From assembly GCF_008632125.1 (NCBI RefSeq), contig NZ_VWRN01000034.1, forward strand, positions 124,001 to 188,000: a stretch of 64,000 nucleotides of DNA. Reading direction: 5' to 3'. Under the pieces are notes generated by a model. It saw only the letters and a list, made by a program, of their open reading frames with translations. It was not told the DNA's origin and searched no databases. The position numbers were made by a program, and so were the translations under genes. Below, one piece after another: positions 29,219 through 37,547 of this stretch. Each line of letters begins with the position of its first letter. Position 1 is the stretch's first letter. This DNA is from Cupriavidus cauae (lineage in GTDB: Bacteria; Pseudomonadota; Gammaproteobacteria; Burkholderiales; Burkholderiaceae).

Positions 29219-30016
29219 CTAGCCGAACGCCGGATTGCCATCGGCACGGAAGCGGCTGCCGAGGCGATAGCGGTTGCCGGGATGCAGGCAGCGCACGAAG
29301 GTCACCGGCGTGCCGGCGGTCCAGGTGCGCCGCGTCAGCAGCAGGCAGGGCTGGGTCACCGGCATCTCCAGCTGGCTGGCCTGCTCGGGCGTGGCCGCGA
29401 CCGCGTCGACCACGTGCTCGACCTGGTCGTAGGGCACGTGCCGCAGCAGATATTCGCCCGGCTTGACGCCGCTGAAGTCCTGGTTGATGAAGTCGGGCGC
29501 CACGCGCGGATTCACGTAGCGGTCCTCCAGCTGCACCGGCACGCCGTCCTCGCGATGCACGCATACCGAATGGAAGACCGACTCGCCGGTGCGCAGGTCG
29601 AGCGCCGCCGCCACCTCGATCGAGGCCGAGGCGCGCTCGACCAGGATCACGTCGCAGGCGTAGTCGTGCCCGCGCATGCGGATCTCGTCCTGCAGATTGA
29701 CCACCGACAGCAGCGTCGACTGCGGCTTGTGCTCGGCAACGAAGGTGCCGACGCCCGCCACCCGCACCACCCTGCCCTGCTCGGCCAGCTCGCGCAGCGC
29801 GCGGTTGACCGTCATGCGCGACACGGCGAAGCGGTTGACCAGCTCCTGCTCGGACGGCACGCGATCGCCCGGCTGCCAGGCGCCGCTCTGGATCTGGCGC
29901 GCGATGTACTCCTTGACCTGCTGGTACAGCGCGGTCGGCGTGGCATCGGGCGACGGGCGGTGGCCGTTGGCGTCGGGACGGGTGGCGGGGCGGCGGGTGC
30001 CGGCTTCTACGGTCAT
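29219..30016 (-). CDS. hutC: Histidine-utilisation repressor HutC (GntR family)
   Basis: 265 residues from ATG 30016 (MTVEAGTRRP). The frame extends upstream to 30124 through a 12-bp repeat and is not family-like there. The GntR winged helix-turn-helix (ALYQQVKEYIARQIQSGAW, VPSEQELVNRFAVSRMTVNR) is followed by a UTRA ligand-binding domain (VFHSVCVHREDGVPVQLEDR, YVNPRVAPDF). Position between the transporter and hutH, plus the UTRA domain, supports HutC, which binds urocanate and releases DNA. It is probably autoregulated through the same transcript. Confidence 0.93.
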   Translation of the reverse strand: MTVEAGTRRPATRPDANGHRPSPDATPTALYQQVKEYIARQIQSGAWQPGDRVPSEQELVNRFAVSRMTVNRALRELAEQGRVVRVAGVGTFVAEHKPQSTLLSVVNLQDEIRMRGHDYACDVILVERASASIEVAAALDLRTGESVFHSVCVHREDGVPVQLEDRYVNPRVAPDFINQDFSGVKPGEYLLRHVPYDQVEHVVDAVAATPEQASQLEMPVTQPCLLLTRRTWTAGTPVTFVRCLHPGNRYRLGSRFRADGNPAFG

Positions 30017-30032
30017 GGTCGGTGGTTGCGTG

Positions 30033-30068
30033 GGTCGATGCGTCGGTCGATGCGTCGGCCGATGCGCA
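30033..30068. repeat. 12-bp tandem repeat, 3 copies
   Basis: GGTCGATGCGTC x2 and a variant GGCCGATGCGCA, in the gap between the ABC ATPase stop and the hutC start. Confidence 0.85.
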
Positions 30069-30092
30069 AGTCGGTGGACTTCATTGGCCGCC

Positions 30093-30872
30093 TCAATGCT
30101 CGGCCGAGGCCATCGCCTCGGCACGGATCTCTTCGGTCAGCCGCGCCTTCAACGCCGAGAATTCCGGCGAGGTCTTGATCGTGTAGTGGCGCGGATGGGC
30201 GAAGTCGACCGCGATCTCGGTCTTGATCCGTCCGGGCCGCGCAGAGAATACCGCAACCCGGTTGGCCATGAAGATCGCCTCGTCGATATCGTGCGTGACG
30301 AACAGCACCGTCTTGCGCGCGCTCTCCCAGATGCCGAGCAGCAGTTCCTGCATCAGCACGCGGGTCTGGTTGTCCAGCGCGCCGAACGGCTCGTCGAGCA
30401 GCAGGATCTTCGGATCGTTGGCCAGCGCCCGCGCGATCGCGGTGCGCTGCTGCATGCCGCCCGACAGCTGCTTCGGATAGTGATGCTCGAAGCCGCGCAG
30501 GCCCACGCGGGCGATGAAGAAATCGCTGCGCTCGCGCTGCTCCGCCACGCTCATGCCGCGCTCGCGCAGGCCGAAGCGGACGTTCTGCTCGATCGTCAGC
30601 CACGGGAACAGCGTATAGGACTGGAACACCATGCCGCGGTCCGCGCCCGGTCCGGTGACCGGCTCGCCGTCGAGCAGCACGCGACCGGAGGTCGGCGCGT
30701 CGAGGCCGGCGACGATGCGCAGCAACGTCGATTTGCCGCAGCCGGACGGCCCGAGGATGGTGACGAAGTCGTTCTCGCGGACCTCGAAGTCCACCGGCAG
30801 CAAGGCCTGGGTCTGGCCACCGCGCGGATTGACGAAGGTGCGCGACACCTGCTGGATCGACAGCGCGCTCAT
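30093..30872 (-). CDS. ABC transporter ATP-binding protein (TauB/SsuB-like) in the hut locus
   Basis: 259 residues from ATG 30872 ([10 protein letters not shown]), which overlaps the permease stop by 4 nt. Walker A is GPSGCGKST, the signature LSGGMQQR, Walker [13 protein letters not shown] and the switch His in FVTHDIDEA. The family is that of nitrate/sulfonate/taurine importers. It energises uptake with the permease and binding protein encoded upstream. Substrate by context: histidine, urocanate or a related imidazole. Confidence 0.93.
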   Translation of the reverse strand: MSALSIQQVSRTFVNPRGGQTQALLPVDFEVRENDFVTILGPSGCGKSTLLRIVAGLDAPTSGRVLLDGEPVTGPGADRGMVFQSYTLFPWLTIEQNVRFGLRERGMSVAEQRERSDFFIARVGLRGFEHHYPKQLSGGMQQRTAIARALANDPKILLLDEPFGALDNQTRVLMQELLLGIWESARKTVLFVTHDIDEAIFMANRVAVFSARPGRIKTEIAVDFAHPRHYTIKTSPEFSALKARLTEEIRAEAMASAEH

Positions 30873-31753
30873 TGGATGGTGCTCCACGGAAACAGCCGCT
30901 GGTTGGCGAGCTTGAACAGCAGGTCCGAGACCAGGCCGATGCAGCCGATCACGATGATGCCGAAGATGATCTGCCCGGTATTGAGCAGCGCCTGGCTGTC
31001 GGTGATCATGTGGCCGATGCCGGACGACGAGCCGATCAGCTCGGCGACGATCACATAGGTCCAGGCCCAGCCCAGCACGAGCCGCAGGATTTCGGCGATG
31101 CCGGGCGCGGCGCCGGGGATCAGCACGCGCTTGACGATGCCGGCGCTGTTGGCGCCCAGCGTGTAGGCGGCCTCGACCAGGTCACGGCGCGCGCCCCCTA
31201 CCGTCACGGCGACCATCAGCACGATCTGGAAGAACGAGCCGATGAAGATCACCAGCAGCTTCTGCGTCTCGCCGATGCCGGCCCACAGGATCAGCAGCGG
31301 AATGAAGGCCGACGCCGGCAGGTAGCGGCAGAACGAGACGAAGGGCTCGAAGAAGGCTTCGGCGGCCTTGTAGGCGCCCATCAGGATGCCCAGCGGCACC
31401 GCCAGCACCGCGGCCAGCACGAAGCCGCCCAGCACGCGCCAGACCGTCATGCCGATGTCGCCGAGAAAGCCGTACTCGGTAAACAGCAGCCACGCCTCGC
31501 GCCCCATCGTCATCGGGTCGGCGAGGAAGGTCGGCGGCACCAGGCCGCCCAGCGTCACCGCGCCCCAGACGGCGAAGAACAGCACGAAAAAGCCCAGGCC
31601 CAGCACCCAGCGGGTGCGCGGCGCGACGGGGGTCAGCGGCGTCAGCCACGGATGGGTCCGGCGCGCACGCGGCGCGGCCGGCATCGTCCGGGCGGGCGCC
31701 GGGCTGTCGGGCGCGACGGCCCGCAGCGAATCGGCGTGCAACGGTTGTGTCAT
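30869..31753 (-). CDS. ABC transporter permease (TauC/SsuC-like) in the hut locus
   Basis: 294 residues, about six membrane helices after a charged N-terminal tail. The permease EAA loop is seen as EAAYTLGANSAGIVKRVLIPGAAPGI, listed here in parts (EAAYTLGA, VLIPGAAPGI). The binding-protein-dependent transport signature and LGWAWTYVIVAELIG are typical of TauC/SsuC. It lies 15 nt after the binding-protein gene and is coupled to the ATPase gene. Confidence 0.93.
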   Translation of the reverse strand: MTQPLHADSLRAVAPDSPAPARTMPAAPRARRTHPWLTPLTPVAPRTRWVLGLGFFVLFFAVWGAVTLGGLVPPTFLADPMTMGREAWLLFTEYGFLGDIGMTVWRVLGGFVLAAVLAVPLGILMGAYKAAEAFFEPFVSFCRYLPASAFIPLLILWAGIGETQKLLVIFIGSFFQIVLMVAVTVGGARRDLVEAAYTLGANSAGIVKRVLIPGAAPGIAEILRLVLGWAWTYVIVAELIGSSSGIGHMITDSQALLNTGQIIFGIIVIGCIGLVSDLLFKLANQRLFPWSTIQ

Positions 31754-31768
31754 CGCTACTCCTGCCGC

Positions 31769-32749
31769 TTAGCGGATGAACCGCGGGTCGTACAGCGTCG
31801 TCACGTCCGGCACCTGGCGGATCACGCCGACATCGAGCAGCACCGCGGCGGCCTCCTTGCTGAACTGCGCCAGCTCGCCGGCGAAGAACTTGCGGTTGGC
31901 CTCGCGATCCTGCCAGCGCAGATACGAGGACGACTTGGCGAACTGCTCGGCGGTCTGCTTGACGGCCGCGCCCATGATCTCGTTGGACTTGGCCGGCTCC
32001 TTGCGGATCATCTCGAGCGCCTCGAAGTAGCCGTCGACCAGCGCCTGCGCGGCCTTCGGGTTCTCCTTCAACCATTTCGGCGCGCAGCCGAGCGTGTCCA
32101 TCACCATCGGGTAGTCCAGCGTGGTGGCGAGGATCTTGCCCTTGTCGGGGTTCTGCCGCACGGTCGACAAGTACGGCTCGTAGGTCATCGCGGCGTCGTT
32201 CTGGCCCGAGACGAAGGCCTGCGCGGCCGCCTGCGGCGACAGCGTGGTGGTCTTGACGTCCTTGATGGTCATGCCGTTCTTCTTCAGCATCCACGCCAGT
32301 CCGAAATACGGCGCGGTGCCCGGCGCGTCGACGCCGATGGTCTTGCCCTTCAGGTCGGCGAAGGTCTTGACGTCGTTGCGCACCGCCAGCCCGTCGGCGC
32401 CGTAGGACTTGTCGAGCTGCACGATCTGCGTGATCGGCACGCCGTTGGCATTCCACGCCACGTGGGTTTCCACCGTGGTCGCGGCGCACTGGATCGCGCC
32501 CGAGGCCAGCGCCAGATGGCGGTCCTTCTGCGGAATCATCTTGATGTCGACGTCGACGCCGTGTTTTTCGAAGATGCCGGCCTTGGCGGCCAGCGTCAGC
32601 GGCGCAAAGCCGGTCCAGCCGCTCATGCCCAGCGCCACCTTGGTGGTTTGGGCCTGCGCCGCGCCGGCACCGGCGGCGAGCGCCACCGTGGCCAGCCAAC
32701 CGAGCGCACGGCCGGCGCCCCCTTTACTCCCCAACTTCCGCTTCTGCAT
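31769..32749 (-). CDS. ABC transporter substrate-binding protein (TauA/SsuA/NMT1-like) in the hut locus
   Basis: 326 residues from ATG 32749 (MQKRKLGSKG). The signal peptide ends near AGAAQAQ. The mature protein has the NMT1/SsuA pattern: GMSGWTGFAPLTLAAKAGIF, then KTIGVDAPGTAPYFGLAWML. It binds an unknown solute in the periplasm. First gene of a leftward run into hutC-hutH and on to hutG. HutC-like boxes 115 and 339 nt upstream point to a substrate linked to histidine breakdown; Pseudomonas hut loci use other transporter families. Confidence 0.92.
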   Translation of the reverse strand: MQKRKLGSKGGAGRALGWLATVALAAGAGAAQAQTTKVALGMSGWTGFAPLTLAAKAGIFEKHGVDVDIKMIPQKDRHLALASGAIQCAATTVETHVAWNANGVPITQIVQLDKSYGADGLAVRNDVKTFADLKGKTIGVDAPGTAPYFGLAWMLKKNGMTIKDVKTTTLSPQAAAQAFVSGQNDAAMTYEPYLSTVRQNPDKGKILATTLDYPMVMDTLGCAPKWLKENPKAAQALVDGYFEALEMIRKEPAKSNEIMGAAVKQTAEQFAKSSSYLRWQDREANRKFFAGELAQFSKEAAAVLLDVGVIRQVPDVTTLYDPRFIR

Positions 32750-32864
32750 CTGCACTGTTTGGCTCCTTTGGTGTCGCGAACGGTGCCGCCGGCTGGCGGC
32801 CCGCCCGGGTCGTGCCGGCGTCCTCGGTCGGGGCGCCGGTCGGTTTCCGGGCAATGTAGCAATC

Positions 32865-32876
32865 CTGTATATACAA
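32865..32876. promoter_or_regulatory. HutC-like operator upstream of the ABC transporter genes
   Basis: CTGTATATACAA, containing a perfect 10-bp palindrome TGTATATACA (32866-32875), in the leader of the transporter operon. It differs from the hutH box at two positions. Confidence 0.72.
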
Positions 32877-33088
32877 GTCAAGGCGACGAAACGTCACTAC
32901 GGCACGCCGCCGAAGGGACGTCTCCAATGGCAGCCCCGGATCCCGGGCGTTGCTCGCAAACCCTGATAGGGAAAGCGATAACGGGCGATGCAAGGGATTG
33001 GCGGGGCCCGCGGCGGTCAGCCGGATCGGTATCCCGCACCAGGCTGGTGACGGCGCCGCACGGCGTGCGGGCATCGTGCCCCAATATG

Positions 33089-33100
33089 CTGTATAGACAG
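33089..33100. promoter_or_regulatory. Second, distal HutC-like operator
   Basis: CTGTATAGACAG, the exact reverse complement of the hutH operator, 224 bp upstream of the proximal box. No start codon is close on the other side (the next gene runs toward it), so it most likely serves the transporter promoter at a distance. Confidence 0.65.
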
Positions 33101-33140
33101 GGTGGCGGGCGTAAGCACGCAATCGCCATGCCATCGGGGG

Positions 33141-33260
33141 GCGGCGCTTGCCGCGGGGGTACGACGATTGCCGCGGAGGTGCCGCGCTTGCCGCGGAGGT
33201 GCGGCGCCTGCCGCGGCGGTGCGGCACTTGCTGGGGTGTGTGCGCCGCTGGCCGCGGGGG
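33141..33260. repeat. 20-bp imperfect tandem repeat, 6 copies
   Basis: Six 20-bp units built on GCGGCGCTTGCCGCGGAGGT, with increasing divergence, fill the space up to the stop codon of the SDR gene. It is very GC-rich and able to fold. Confidence 0.88.
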
Positions 33261-34226
33261 TCAGGTCTCGAAGAAGTGGTGAACCGTCGGATAACGCAGC
33301 CGCAGCCGCAGCTCGCGCTTGAGCCTCGCGTTCTCGAGCCGGCGCGATTCGCTCATGAAGCTCAGCAGCGCCGGCTCGACGGCCTGGCGGATCTGCTCGC
33401 GCGACAGCCGGGGCGGCCGCGGCAGCCCGCGCCGGTCGGCCACCAGGTCGAAATAGTCGGCCATGCGCAGTTCGCTGTCGTCGCTGGCATGGACGACGCG
33501 CTGCGGCCGGCCGCGCAGCAGCGCGGCGATCATGGCGCGGGCCAGGTCGTCGGCGTGGATGTGGTTGGTGTAGACATCATCGTCGCGCACCAGCGCCGGC
33601 GTGCCCTTGAGCAGGCGCGCCACCGGCAGCCGGTCGGCGGCGTAGATGCCGGGAATCCGCACGATGCTGGCACGCCAGCCGCTGGCGCGGCCGAAGCTCC
33701 GCACCGCCCGCTCGGCGGCCACGCGGCGGCGTGCCCGCGCGGTCTGCGGCCGTACCGGCTGCGCCTCGCCGATGCGCGCGCCGCCGCGGTCGCCATAGAC
33801 GCCGCTGGTGCTGGCGTAGACCAGCGCCGGCGCGCCGCCGCGAGTGGCCACGCCGGTCCCCCGTCCGGGCCGCTCGGGTAGAATGCGGGGTTCCCGCGCG
33901 GGGCGGCGCCATGCGCTGCGCCGCAGCGCCCGCAACAGGGCAACGGTACGTGGATCGTCATCGCCGCGCGCCGGCGGCGGCGCCAGGTGCAACACGCGAT
34001 CGGCCAGGCCGCCCAGGCGCTTCAGCGTCGCCGGCTCGTCCAGATTGGCCACCAACGGCACCGCGCCCGCCGCCCGCAAGGCCGCCACGCGGCCGGGCTG
34101 CGACGTCACGGCGAACACGCGCCAGCGCGGGGCAAGCATTTGCAGGCAACGCATGCCTACGTCCCCACAGCCCACGATCAGCAAGCGCGGGCGGGCCAGA
34201 CGGGGTGGCGACAGATCTTTGCTCAT
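33261..34226 (-). CDS. NAD(P)-dependent SDR/epimerase-like protein
   Basis: 321 residues from ATG 34226 (MSKDLSPPRL). The Rossmann glycine motif is LLIVGCGDVGMRCL. Extended-SDR landmarks are LVYASTSGVYGD (Ser/Tyr region), VRIPGIYAADRLPV and YTNHIHADDLARAMI. The catalytic Tyr-x3-Lys is not clearly visible (RRRVAAERAV where YGRSKxxAE is expected), so it may be an atypical or non-catalytic member. It is divergent from the flavoreductase with only 9 nt between start codons. Confidence 0.87.
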   Translation of the reverse strand: MSKDLSPPRLARPRLLIVGCGDVGMRCLQMLAPRWRVFAVTSQPGRVAALRAAGAVPLVANLDEPATLKRLGGLADRVLHLAPPPARGDDDPRTVALLRALRRSAWRRPAREPRILPERPGRGTGVATRGGAPALVYASTSGVYGDRGGARIGEAQPVRPQTARARRRVAAERAVRSFGRASGWRASIVRIPGIYAADRLPVARLLKGTPALVRDDDVYTNHIHADDLARAMIAALLRGRPQRVVHASDDSELRMADYFDLVADRRGLPRPPRLSREQIRQAVEPALLSFMSESRRLENARLKRELRLRLRYPTVHHFFET

Positions 34227-34235
34227 CGAGAGATT

Positions 34236-35291
34236 ATGGCTTATCAAGTAACCGTGCTGCCGAGCGGCCGCCAATTCGAGGCGGAAGCGAACGAAACCAT
34301 CCTGTCGGCGGCGCTGCGTCAAGGCATCGGCCTGCCCTACGGGTGCAAGAACGGCGCCTGCGGTTCGTGCAAGGGCCGCGTCACCGCCGGCGACATCGTC
34401 CAGGGCGACCATGCCGCCTCCGCGCTGACCGCGCAGGAAAAGACCGAGGGCCGCGCGCTGTTCTGCTGCGCCAATGCGGCCTCGGACGTGACCATCGAAT
34501 GCCGCGAGGTCCATGGCGCCGGCGATATCCCGATCAAGAAGGTGCCGTGCCGCGTGCAATCGCTGGAACGCGTGGCCGAGGACGTCATCGTGGCGAAGCT
34601 GCAGTTGCCGGCCACCGAGCGCCTGCAATACCTGGCCGGCCAGTACGTCGAATTCCTGCTGCGGGACGGCAAGCGCCGCAGCTATTCGATCGCCACGCCG
34701 CCGCACGAGGAAGGCCCGATCGAACTGCATTTCCGCCATATGCCGGGCGGCGCCTTCACCGACTATGTGTTCGGCGCGCGCGAGGGCCAGCCGGCAATGA
34801 AGGAGCGCGACATCCTGCGCTTCGAGGGTCCGCTGGGCAGCTTCTTCCTGCGCGAGGACTCGGACAAGCCGATCATCCTGCTGGCCTCGGGCACCGGCTT
34901 CGCGCCGATCAAGGCCATCGTCGAGCACGCCGCCTACACCGGCATCACGCGGCCGATGACGCTGTACTGGGGCGGCCGCCGTCCGCGCGATCTCTACATG
35001 CACGCGCTGTGCGAGCAGTGGGCGCGCGAGCTGCCGAACTTCCGGTACGTGCCGGTGGTCTCGGACGCGCTGGCCGAGGACGAGTGGGACGGCCGCACCG
35101 GCTTCGTCCACCAGGCCGTGATGGCGGACTACCCGGATCTGTCGGGCCACGAGGTCTATGCCTGCGGCGCCCCGGTGATGGTCGAATCGGCGCGGCGCGA
35201 CTTCACCGCCCAGTGCGCGCTGCACGAGGATGCGTTCTTCGCCGACTCGTTCACCTCCGAGGCCGACCTGCACCCGGCCGGCGTGGCCTGA
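34236..35291 (+). CDS. 2Fe-2S flavin/NAD(P)H reductase (CDP-6-deoxy-delta-3,4-glucoseen reductase-like)
   Basis: 351 residues. The N-terminal plant-type ferredoxin domain has C37-x4-C42-x2-C45 (PYGCKNGACGSCKG) and a fourth Cys in LFCCANA. The FAD domain carries RRSYSIATPPHE, and the NAD domain LLASGTGFAPIKAI and YACGAPVMV. It passes electrons from NAD(P)H through FAD to the iron-sulfur centre and on to an oxygenase or dehydratase partner, which is not encoded nearby. No deoxysugar genes are present, so the database-style name is likely not literal. Confidence 0.92.
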   Translation: MAYQVTVLPSGRQFEAEANETILSAALRQGIGLPYGCKNGACGSCKGRVTAGDIVQGDHAASALTAQEKTEGRALFCCANAASDVTIECREVHGAGDIPIKKVPCRVQSLERVAEDVIVAKLQLPATERLQYLAGQYVEFLLRDGKRRSYSIATPPHEEGPIELHFRHMPGGAFTDYVFGAREGQPAMKERDILRFEGPLGSFFLREDSDKPIILLASGTGFAPIKAIVEHAAYTGITRPMTLYWGGRRPRDLYMHALCEQWARELPNFRYVPVVSDALAEDEWDGRTGFVHQAVMADYPDLSGHEVYACGAPVMVESARRDFTAQCALHEDAFFADSFTSEADLHPAGVA

Positions 35292-35438
35292 ACCAGGGCT
35301 CGCGGCGCGGCCGGGCTGGCCCAGCTGGCCCGGATCGCGCCCTGCCCGGCCCGCGCCGCTTGCCGTGCCACACCCGCACACGACCGCACCATCGTTTCAC
35401 GAGAACAACAATGACGACCCGGACCGCCACCGTCGTCT

Positions 35439-35467
35439 TTGACACTGGGGCGACTGCGTCTTATAGT
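35439..35467 (+). promoter_or_regulatory. Near-consensus sigma-70 promoter upstream of argD
   Basis: TTGACA (35439-35444), a 17-nt spacer, TATAGT (35462-35467). Predicted start about 35474-35476. One of the best promoter matches in the window. Confidence 0.8.
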
Positions 35468-35474
35468 TGGCCGC

Positions 35475-35540
35475 ATGAACCACGCCAACATCCGACGCAG
35501 CTTCCGTACGTCGCATCCCGCCAGGGTGCCACGCGGCTGA
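35475..35540 (+). other. Short ORF or sRNA 5' part in the argD leader (possible arginine leader peptide)
   Basis: ATG at 35475 opens a 21-codon frame ending at TGA 35538-35540. The peptide MNHANIRRSFRTSHPARVPRG has five arginines (7, 8, 11, 17, 20), including an adjacent pair, and uses CGA and AGG codons that are likely rare here. It ends inside GGCTGACC (35535-35542), which can pair with GGTC/AGCC just before the terminator. No ribosome site precedes it and the predicted transcription start falls on or next to the ATG, so it would be leaderless; a non-coding RNA is the alternative. Confidence 0.4.
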
Positions 35541-35568
35541 CCGTCGACAGCGTCTGTTCAGGTCATCA

Positions 35569-35596
35569 AGCCACGGGCAACCCCCGTGGCTTTTTT
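35569..35596 (+). terminator. Rho-independent terminator/attenuator 50 nt before argD
   Basis: AGCCACGGG (35569-35577) pairs with CCCGTGGCT (35583-35591), 5-nt loop, then a T-run (35591-35596) and more T. It lies between the promoter at 35439 and the argD start. The left arm's AGCC is also part of an alternative pairing with 35535-35542. Confidence 0.88.
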
Positions 35597-35645
35597 GTTT
35601 TGCCGCCCTTCCCTTTTCCTTGTTTGCCGATCTCTGGAGTCCGCC

Positions 35646-36833
35646 ATGGCATTTGCTGAGTATCCCGTCCAATCGCTGATGTACATCACCAACCGGCCCG
35701 AGCTCGTCTTCACCGAGGGCAAGGGCTCGTGGCTGACGGACCATCAGGGCAAGCGCTATCTGGACTTCGTGCAGGGCTGGGCCGTCAACTGCCTGGGCCA
35801 CTCGAACGAGGGCATGATCGCGGCGCTGAACGAGCAGGCCCGCAAGCTGATCAATCCGAGCCCGGCCTTCTACAACGAGCCGATGCTGCGGCTGGCCAAG
35901 ACGCTGACCGACAACAGCTGCTTCGACAAGGTGTTCTTCGCCAACAGCGGCGCGGAGGCCAACGAGGGCGCGATCAAGCTGGCGCGCAAATGGGGGCGCA
36001 AGCACAAGAACGGCGCCTACGAGATCATCACGATGGACCACAGCTTCCATGGCCGCACGCTGGCGACCATGAGCGCGTCGGGCAAGGCCGGCTGGGACAC
36101 GATCTTCGCGCCGCAGGTGCCGGGCTTTCCGAAGGCCCAGCTCAATGACCTGGCTTCGGTCGAGGCGCTGATCAACGACAAGACGGTCGGCATCATGCTC
36201 GAGCCGGTGCAGGGCGAGAGCGGCGTGGTGCCCGCCACGCGCGAATTCATGCAAGGGCTGCGCGCGCTGGCGGACAAGCACAAGCTGCTGTTCATCGTCG
36301 ACGAGGTGCAGGCCGGCTGCGCCCGCTGCGGCACGCTGTTCGCCTACGAGCTGTCGAACGTCGAGCCGGACATCATGACGCTGGGCAAGGGCATCGGCGG
36401 CGGCGTGCCGCTGTCGGCCCTGCTGTGCAAGGCCGAGGTGGCGAGCTTCGAAGCCGGCGACCAGGGCGGCACCTACAACGGCAACCCGCTGATGTGCGCG
36501 GTGGGCAGCGCGGTGTTCGAGCAGCTGCTGGCGCCGGGCTTCCTGCAGCAGGTGCAGGAGAAGGGCGCGTATCTGCGCGAACAGCTGCTGGCGCTGTCGA
36601 ACGAGTTCGGCCTGGCCGGCGAACGGGGCGAGGGCCTGCTGCGCGCGCTGATGCTCGGCAAGGACATCGGCCCGCAGCTGGTCGAGCAGGCGCGCGAGAT
36701 GCAGCCGGAGGGCCTGCTGCTCAATTCGCCGCGGCCGAACTTGCTGCGCTTCATGCCGGCGCTGAACGTGACCCGCGGGGAAATCGACCAGATGATCGGC
36801 ATGCTGCGGACGCTGCTGAAGTCGCTGGCCTGA
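35646..36833 (+). CDS. argD: Acetylornithine aminotransferase
   Basis: 395 residues, class III PLP aminotransferase of the ArgD type. [18 protein letters not shown] binds the cofactor phosphate, HSFHGRTL is typical, [18 protein letters not shown] contains the cofactor Asp, and the PLP lysine lies in [14 protein letters not shown]. It converts N-acetylglutamate semialdehyde and glutamate to N-acetylornithine in arginine synthesis. Succinyldiaminopimelate or succinylornithine activity is possible in relatives. GGAG lies 6-7 nt before the ATG. The leader carries a promoter and terminator that suggest attenuation. Confidence 0.9.
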   Translation: MAFAEYPVQSLMYITNRPELVFTEGKGSWLTDHQGKRYLDFVQGWAVNCLGHSNEGMIAALNEQARKLINPSPAFYNEPMLRLAKTLTDNSCFDKVFFANSGAEANEGAIKLARKWGRKHKNGAYEIITMDHSFHGRTLATMSASGKAGWDTIFAPQVPGFPKAQLNDLASVEALINDKTVGIMLEPVQGESGVVPATREFMQGLRALADKHKLLFIVDEVQAGCARCGTLFAYELSNVEPDIMTLGKGIGGGVPLSALLCKAEVASFEAGDQGGTYNGNPLMCAVGSAVFEQLLAPGFLQQVQEKGAYLREQLLALSNEFGLAGERGEGLLRALMLGKDIGPQLVEQAREMQPEGLLLNSPRPNLLRFMPALNVTRGEIDQMIGMLRTLLKSLA

Positions 36834-36870
36834 TCTTCTGGCGCCGGCCGTCTGCCGTCGTCCACGGCGC

Positions 36871-36910
36871 GATGGTCCGTGATGGTCGGCGATGGTCGGC
36901 GATGGTCGCC
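36871..36910. repeat. 10-bp tandem repeat, 4 copies
   Basis: GATGGTCGGC with single-base variants, between argD and its terminator. Confidence 0.88.
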
Positions 36911-36925
36911 CGTGGTTCGGAAACG

Positions 36926-36959
36926 GGCCGCCCTGCTGCGATGGCACGGCGGCCTTTTT
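36926..36959 (+). terminator. Terminator of argD
   Basis: GGCCGCC (36926-36932) pairs with GGCGGCC (36948-36954), followed by five T. The long loop has extra internal pairing. Confidence 0.7.
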
Positions 36960-37070
36960 CTTTGGCTCCTCTCCGTAGCCCCCCTTCGTTCACCGCCACC
37001 CGCCGCGCGTGGGGACGACGGTAATATTCGCTTGCCTATACTGATGCCATCCAGGACCGGGAGAACAACA

Positions 37071-37547
37071 ATGGGCGGTCGCCTCCATCCCCACAGGCGC
37101 GGGCTGGCTACCACGCTTGCCGTGGCCACCCTGGCGCTCGGCACCCTGGCCGCCACACCGGCCGCGGCCGACGAGGCCGCCGACCACGCCGCCATCCTCA
37201 AGGCCGAGCAGGACTGGCTGACCGCCACCGAGTCCGGCGATCGCGCGGCGCTGGAACGCCTGCTCCATCCGACCTTCGTCAACATCTCGCCGCTGGGAGG
37301 GATGCGCAACCGCGCCGAATCGCTGTCCGCCGGCCCCCCGCCGCCGGGCTCCAGCCAGACGCTGACCGAACTGAAGGTACGCACGTTTCGCGACAGCGCG
37401 GTGGTCACCGGCGTCAACCGTTATCGGCCCAACGCGAAAGCCAAGCCGACGGACGTCGTCTTCACCGACGTGTTCGTACGCACGCCGCATGGGTGGCAGG
37501 TGGTGTCGTCGCACAATTCGATCCGGCCGGCGCCGGCGGAACGATAA
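37071..37547 (+). CDS. Exported DUF4440/SnoaL-like (NTF2-fold) protein
   Basis: 158 residues from ATG 37071 (MGGRLHPHRR). A cleavable signal peptide ends near TPAAADEA. The rest fits the small NTF2-like fold of DUF4440: AILKAEQDWLTATESGDRAA, LLHPTFVNISPLGG, and a C-terminal HGWQVVSSHNS. No catalytic role can be assigned. Secreted to the periplasm by prediction. Convergent with the liv operon, with interleaved terminators. Confidence 0.82.
   Translation: MGGRLHPHRRGLATTLAVATLALGTLAATPAAADEAADHAAILKAEQDWLTATESGDRAALERLLHPTFVNISPLGGMRNRAESLSAGPPPPGSSQTLTELKVRTFRDSAVVTGVNRYRPNAKAKPTDVVFTDVFVRTPHGWQVVSSHNSIRPAPAER

Noticed and set aside
35411-35659. 82-codon rightward frame starting MTTRTATVVFDTG in the argD leader
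   Set aside because: It runs through the promoter, the terminator and the argD start, and its composition past codon 20 is not protein-like. Its GAGAACAACAATG start context also occurs before the DUF4440 gene at 37071, which is noted but not enough.
33731-35659. 642-codon rightward frame spanning the SDR/flavoreductase junction
   Set aside because: It covers two well-supported genes in other frames and shows only Arg/Ala/Pro-rich shadow sequence.
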